A stretch of DNA of 64,000 nucleotides from Nocardioides renjunii (GTDB taxonomy: Bacteria; Actinomycetota; Actinomycetes; Propionibacteriales; Nocardioidaceae): positions 3,162,001 to 3,226,000 of the forward strand of contig NZ_CP141058.1 in assembly GCF_034661175.1 (NCBI RefSeq), in the 5' to 3' direction. A program made the translations under genes and the position numbers. The stretch's first letter is position 1, and each line of letters starts with the position of its first letter. Below, in pieces: positions 60,115-64,000 of the stretch. Below the pieces are notes generated by a model. The model saw nothing but the letters and a program-made list of their open reading frames with translations. It did no database searches and had not been told where the DNA came from.

Positions 60115-61368
60115 ATGTCGCTGCGTGAGGTGCCGCCGCCACTGACCCGCCGCGGCATACCCCTCGAGCGCGACCTGCGGGTCCTGGCGCTCGGCTCCTT
60201 CGCCAACCGGTTCGGCGCCGGCGCCGTGATGACGACCAGCGCCCTCTACTTCACCCGCCAGGTCGGCTTCTCGGCCGCGGAGGTCGCCCTCGCGCTGTCG
60301 GTGGCGGCGATCGTGGGGATCGTGGTGCAGGTCCCCGCCGGCCACCTCGGCGACAGCCGCGGCCCGCGCCGGGTGCTGACCATCTGCATGACCGGAGCCG
60401 CCCTCACCAGTGCTCTGCCCGTGCTGGCGCGGACGCCGTGGCAGCTCGCCCTGCTGCTGGGCCTGCTGGCGCTGTTCGAGCGCTCGGCTGGCTCGGTGCA
60501 GCAGGGAGTGATCGCCCAGCTCGCCACGGGTGGGCGGGGCGTGCTGTTCAAGGCCTACCTCCGCGCGGTGACCAACACCGCCATCGGCCTGGGCTCGGTG
60601 TTCGGCGGTGCCGCGCTGGTGATCGACGAGTCGTGGGCCTACGTCTCCGTCTTCGTGCTCAACGCGCTCTTCACCGGCTTCGCGGCGTGGAACTCCACGC
60701 GCCTGCCCGACCTGCCGGCCTACGTGCGGGTCGAGGGCGAGCCGCGGCTCGCCGTGCTGCGCGACTGGCCGTACGTCGTCGTGGTGGCCGTGACCGGGCT
60801 GTTCTCGCTGCACTTCTTCGTCATGGAGCTCGGGCTGGCGCTCTACATCTCCGAGCGGACGTCGGCCCCGCCCGTCATGGTGGCCGTCCTCCTCGTGGTG
60901 AACACCGCGTGCGTCGCGCTCTTCCAGGTGCGCCTCTCCCGCCGCGCCGACTCCGTCGAGGCGGGCGCCCGCGCGCTGGTGCGGGGCGCGGTGTGGATCG
61001 CCGCGGGCTTCGCGATCGTGGCGCTGGCCGACCGCGGCGACGCCACCTTCGCCGTCGTCGTGCTCGTCATCGGCTCGCTGGTCCACGTCGTCGGCGAGAT
61101 GATCGGCTCCGGCGGACAGTGGGGCCTGCAGATGGGGCTCGCGCCGCACGAGCGCCAGGGCCAGTACCAGGGCTTCGCCGGCCTCGGCTTCAGCGTCATC
61201 GCCGTGGTCGGGCCGCCGGTCGTCACGCTGCTGTGCGTCGAGATGGGCGAGACGGGCTGGCTGGTCCTGGCCGCCCTGATGCTCGCCATCGCGCTGGTCT
61301 CGGTGCCGGTCTCGCGCTGGGCGCTGGCCTCACGCGAGCGCTACGGCGTGCTGACCCACTCCGGCTGA
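60115..61368 (+). CDS. MFS transporter
   Basis: 417 residues, 12 helices. MFS motif A between TM2 and TM3 is GHLGDSRGPRRVL. N-terminus is short (MSLREVPPPLTRRGIP). It resembles multidrug or sugar-efflux carriers; the substrate is unknown. GGGGAAGG precedes the ATG at 60115. It is an opposite-strand insert between mec and the NUDIX-DUF429 gene, a place held by another hydrolase gene in mycobacteria. Confidence 0.85.
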   Translation: MSLREVPPPLTRRGIPLERDLRVLALGSFANRFGAGAVMTTSALYFTRQVGFSAAEVALALSVAAIVGIVVQVPAGHLGDSRGPRRVLTICMTGAALTSALPVLARTPWQLALLLGLLALFERSAGSVQQGVIAQLATGGRGVLFKAYLRAVTNTAIGLGSVFGGAALVIDESWAYVSVFVLNALFTGFAAWNSTRLPDLPAYVRVEGEPRLAVLRDWPYVVVVAVTGLFSLHFFVMELGLALYISERTSAPPVMVAVLLVVNTACVALFQVRLSRRADSVEAGARALVRGAVWIAAGFAIVALADRGDATFAVVVLVIGSLVHVVGEMIGSGGQWGLQMGLAPHERQGQYQGFAGLGFSVIAVVGPPVVTLLCVEMGETGWLVLAALMLAIALVSVPVSRWALASRERYGVLTHSG

Positions 61369-61386
61369 GCCCGACCGGTCAGCCGG

Positions 61387-62592
61387 TCAGGCGCGGATCG
61401 CGGCCGGGATCCCGTCGGAGAAGACCTCGGGCGTCGCCGGGAACGACTCCGAGACGCCGAGCGAGTGCCGGACGGCCGACCACGCCGCCGCGCAGGCGTC
61501 GAGGAGGTCGTCCTCCCCGAAGCCCGCGCCGCGGAACCACGGCGGCGCGACGATGCCGTGCGCGGCCAGCGCCTCGCGGCGGGCTCGTACGCCGTCCGCG
61601 TCCTTCTTGCGGGCCAGCACCGGTGCCCCGGCCATCCGCGCGAAGCTCACCTCGGGATGCACCTCCACGACCTCCACGCCGGGCCGCGAGCGCACCCACG
61701 CGTCCACCTGCAGGACCTTCTCGCGCAGGGCGTACGCCTGCGCACTGACGCTGGTGCGTCCATCGGTCGCCGCGAGGTTGGCCGCGCGGGCCTCCTCGTA
61801 GGTCGCGGCCTCGAGCGCCGACCGCACCGGGGTGGAGAAGAGTGACGAGGACTTGCCGACCAGCACCCGGCGCGCCTCGGCGTCGGCCTGCCGGCCGCCG
61901 GTGTCGGGCAGGCCGATCGGGATGTCGATGGCGACGACGGACACCGCGTGCTGCTCGCGCACCAGGGCGACGAGCTCGGCGATCGTGCGTCCGACGAAGA
62001 CCGACTCCCGGCGGTCCACGTCGAGCACGACCCCCACCCAGCCGCCGGGGCAGGCGTCGACGCCGAGCACGGGCTCGTCGGGCGCGAGGACCGGTGGCGG
62101 CTCGACCTCGCCCTGCCCGGCGGGCGCGACGAACCGGGCCTCCCGCTCCCCGCTCAGCGCCGCGCCGATCCGGGCGAGCATCACCTCCGGCATCGGCGGC
62201 AGGCTGCCGATGGGCCACCAGCGCACGTCGGTCGACTCGTCGTCGGCGACGTGGGCCTCGCCGTCCAGCCAGGTGCAGGCGAAGGTGAGGTCGAGGTAGG
62301 TCGCCCGGTCACCGTTGACGTGCAGGATCTCGCCGTGGACGGCGGTCGAGGCGAGCCGGTCGACTCGGATCGTGACGCCGGCCTCCTCCATCGCCTCGCG
62401 GGCGGCGGCGACGGCGGGCTCCTCCCCCGGGTCCGGGATCCCGGTCACGGGCCCCCAGGCGCCGTTGTCGGAGCGCTTGACCAGCAGCAGCTCGTCGCCG
62501 CGCCGGACGACAGCGGTGACGCCGGGCAGCCACAGCGGGTCGTGGCCGATCTTCTCGCGGATCGCGAGGACGAAGTCGGGGACGGGACTCAC
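61387..62592 (-). CDS. NUDIX hydrolase fused to a DUF429 domain
   Basis: 401 residues. Residues 20-150 form a NUDIX domain; the 23-residue box runs 51-73 with Gly51, Glu57, Arg65-Glu66 and Glu69-Glu70 in the expected positions. After a linker (EVEPPPVLAPDEP) a DUF429 domain begins with VLGVDACPGGWVGVVLD near residue 174: it is an RNase-H-fold predicted nuclease with conserved Asp, IDIPIGLPD and EVHPEVSFARM. The start is a GTG at 62592. The two domains usually occur separately. Function unknown; nucleotide-pool or nucleic-acid cleaning is an inference. Confidence 0.85.
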   Translation of the reverse strand: MSPVPDFVLAIREKIGHDPLWLPGVTAVVRRGDELLLVKRSDNGAWGPVTGIPDPGEEPAVAAAREAMEEAGVTIRVDRLASTAVHGEILHVNGDRATYLDLTFACTWLDGEAHVADDESTDVRWWPIGSLPPMPEVMLARIGAALSGEREARFVAPAGQGEVEPPPVLAPDEPVLGVDACPGGWVGVVLDVDRRESVFVGRTIAELVALVREQHAVSVVAIDIPIGLPDTGGRQADAEARRVLVGKSSSLFSTPVRSALEAATYEEARAANLAATDGRTSVSAQAYALREKVLQVDAWVRSRPGVEVVEVHPEVSFARMAGAPVLARKKDADGVRARREALAAHGIVAPPWFRGAGFGEDDLLDACAAAWSAVRHSLGVSESFPATPEVFSDGIPAAIRA

Positions 62593-62610
62593 CCGGCGCT
62601 CACCCGGCGC

Positions 62611-63207
62611 TCACCGCTCGCCCATGAGGGCCTCGACCACGGTCTCCTGGAGGTAGCCCACCCACTCGTAGATGTCGTGCGCCTGGGCGCGCGGGTCGTC
62701 GTCGGGCAGCGTGTGCCAGTAGTGCTCGTCGCCGGCCTCCACGCCGAGCCGGGTGGCGAGGGCGAGCCGGATGTCGGTGAAGGCCCGCATCCACGTCTCG
62801 GCCTCGTCGGGGGTGAGCTCCACGTCGATGACGAGCCCGTCCTCGTCGAGCTCGGGCGGCAGCCCGGCGTCCTCGAGCGTGTCGATGACCAGCCCGGACG
62901 CGGCCGCCTTGCCGTCGCGGAGGCCGCCCTCGGTGAAGCGGCGGAAGTCCGCGGCCGCCTCCTCGTCCTCGGGGTAGGCGGTGGGGAACAGGCGCGCCAG
63001 GACCGGGTCCTCCGGGATCGTCGTGGCGCCGGAGAACTCGACCATCAGGGCGTCGAAGGCGTCCGCGCTCGGCCCTGCCGGCTCGGCCCGCTCGTTGCGG
63101 AGCAGCTCCACCATCTGCGAGGCCAGCGAGCGCAGCAGGTCGGCCTCGAAGCCGGTGAAGGTGGCGATGACCCGGTCCGAGCGGCGGTGCCGCTCGAAGC
63201 CGCTCAC
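62611..63207 (-). CDS. DUF2017 protein, AosR-like
   Basis: 198 residues, mostly helical. Start [20 protein letters not shown], then [13 protein letters not shown], and the end [19 protein letters not shown] match DUF2017. In M. tuberculosis the DUF2017 protein Rv1332 (AosR), next to clpS, is described as a redox-responsive regulator of the mec-cysO-cysM pathway. Same neighbour and family here make that role likely. I see no CxnC pair in this sequence, so the intramycelial redox switch of AosR may differ. The GTG overlaps the clpS stop. Confidence 0.85.
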   Translation of the reverse strand: MSGFERHRRSDRVIATFTGFEADLLRSLASQMVELLRNERAEPAGPSADAFDALMVEFSGATTIPEDPVLARLFPTAYPEDEEAAADFRRFTEGGLRDGKAAASGLVIDTLEDAGLPPELDEDGLVIDVELTPDEAETWMRAFTDIRLALATRLGVEAGDEHYWHTLPDDDPRAQAHDIYEWVGYLQETVVEALMGER

Positions 63208-63509
63208 GAGGCCTTCTCCATCGTGGCCCACAGGCCGTACTCGTGCATGGCCTGCACGTCGCGCTCCATCTCCTCGCGGGTGCCGGTCGACACGACCGAC
63301 CTGCCGTCGTTGTGCACCTCCAGCATGAGCTTCTCGGCCTTGGCCTTGTCGTAGCCGAAGTACTTCTGGAAGACGTAGGAGACGTAGGACATGAGGTTGA
63401 CCGGGTCGTCCCAGACGAGGGTCACCCACGGCTTGGCCAGGAAGGTGATCTCGTCGGGGGTCAGGGTCGGCTCGACCTCTACGGGACTGGCGGCTGACAC
63501 GTGGCCCAT
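63204..63509 (-). CDS. clpS: ATP-dependent Clp protease adaptor ClpS
   Basis: 101 residues. The core [40 protein letters not shown] and [14 protein letters not shown] identify ClpS, which delivers N-degron substrates to ClpAP/ClpCP. The DD in VWDD and the His in VHNDG belong to the N-end-residue pocket. ATG 63509 or the following GTG (63500) may be used. It diverges from pncB over an 18-bp gap. Confidence 0.93.
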   Translation of the reverse strand: MGHVSAASPVEVEPTLTPDEITFLAKPWVTLVWDDPVNLMSYVSYVFQKYFGYDKAKAEKLMLEVHNDGRSVVSTGTREEMERDVQAMHEYGLWATMEKAS

Positions 63510-63527
63510 GGTGGCACAGTGTGCGTC

Positions 63528-64000
63528 GTGACGAGCTCCCCCCGTACGTCAGCGGCGCTGCTGACCGACCACTACGAGCTGACCATGGTCCAGGCCGCTC
63601 GCCAGGCCGGCACGGCCGACCGGAGGGCGGTGTTCGAGCTGTTCCCGCGGCGGCTGCCGCAGGGCCGCCGCTACGGCGTCGTGGCCGGCGTCGGGCGGGC
63701 GCTGGACGCCCTCGAGGCGTTCCGATTCGACCCGGCCACGGTGGCCGCGCTGGACGGCGTCGTCGACCCCGGCATGCTCGAGTGGCTGGCGTCCTACCGC
63801 TTCTCGGGCGACGTGTGGGGCTACGCCGAGGGCGAGGCCTACTTCCCCTACTCCCCCGTGCTCGTGGTCGAGGGCACCTTCGCCGAGGCGGTGCTGCTCG
63901 AGACGGTGCTGCTGTCGATCTACAACCACGACTCGGCCATCGCCTCTGCCGCCTCGCGGATGGTCGTCGCCGCCGGCGAGCGGCCGTGCATCGAGATGGG
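63528..64000 (+). CDS. pncB: Nicotinate phosphoribosyltransferase, 3' end outside window
   Basis: The first 157 codons are present and the frame is open to the right edge. The start [39 protein letters not shown] and [20 protein letters not shown] are signatures of NAPRTase, which converts nicotinate to its mononucleotide in NAD salvage. The GTG at 63528 is used; it lies 7 nt behind CACAGT, a weak -10. The position next to clpS equals the Rv1330c-Rv1331 arrangement. Confidence 0.92.
   Translation, partial: MTSSPRTSAALLTDHYELTMVQAARQAGTADRRAVFELFPRRLPQGRRYGVVAGVGRALDALEAFRFDPATVAALDGVVDPGMLEWLASYRFSGDVWGYAEGEAYFPYSPVLVVEGTFAEAVLLETVLLSIYNHDSAIASAASRMVVAAGERPCIEM

Overview
The window is a stretch of very high-GC actinobacterial chromosome. 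Codon use, many GTG starts, a secreted-protein-rich gene set, a DUF222/HNH endonuclease flanked by GGTCTCGATACG-type repeats, and a Mycobacterium-like mec/cysO/cysM/murI/rph neighbourhood point to the Propionibacteriales, most probably a Nocardioides-like organism. That placement is inference; there is no rRNA here. I count about 66 protein genes, four tRNAs, no CRISPR array and no intact insertion sequence.

Left part (1-19 kb): the 3' part of an rRNA uracil methyltransferase, an SDR, a dicarboxylate/amino-acid symporter, an alpha/beta hydrolase, tRNA-Arg(UCU), a small secreted protein, an SGNH hydrolase, adenosine deaminase, a DsbA-like thioredoxin, orn, tRNA-His, a NarL-type two-component system diverging from an ABC exporter, a TPP enzyme, ChaB, a FUSC protein, an FAD oxidoreductase and tRNA-Lys(CUU). 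Both the Arg and the Lys tRNA have scars next to them (a 3' tRNA fragment; the C-terminal end of a tyrosine integrase), so this is an accessory-DNA zone.

Middle (19-34 kb): a PRISE-like reductase, an arginase-family protein with an altered metal ligand, an MFS carrier, hrpB, a DUF480-VOC fusion, a MerR regulator with a typical 19-bp-spacer promoter, a secreted Ltp-repeat protein, a 48-residue membrane protein, a flavin monooxygenase fused to an acyltransferase in line with a lone GroES, and a cbiM-PDGLE-cbiQ-cbiO transporter. The transporter has a TTGCAA-N5-TTGCAA site (Nur-box form) between it and a divergent peroxiredoxin, so I read it as nickel uptake. A tRNA with the Leu anticodon UAG but a short variable loop follows.

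Right part (34-64 kb): minus-strand genes rdgB, rph, Rv1339-like metallohydrolase, murI, cysM, cysO, mec, DUF2017 (AosR-like), clpS and the divergent pncB keep the order known from M. tuberculosis Rv1330c-Rv1341. Between them sit mostly plus-strand insertions: two two-component systems, an ABC exporter, an MFS carrier, a surface-glycan island (GT-C, polyprenyl-type GT2, sulfotransferase, DegT aminotransferase, methyltransferase, flippase), a run of secreted enzymes (phosphodiesterase, CotH kinase, DUF3152 protease-like, phospholipase D-like) and the DUF222/HNH gene with its repeats.

Two structural themes recur. Many starts lie 7-8 nt after a TANNNT hexamer (often TAGGGT), which implies leaderless transcripts and helped fix start codons. 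Several intergenic gaps hold long, near-perfect palindromes, some of which enclose the stop codons of converging genes.
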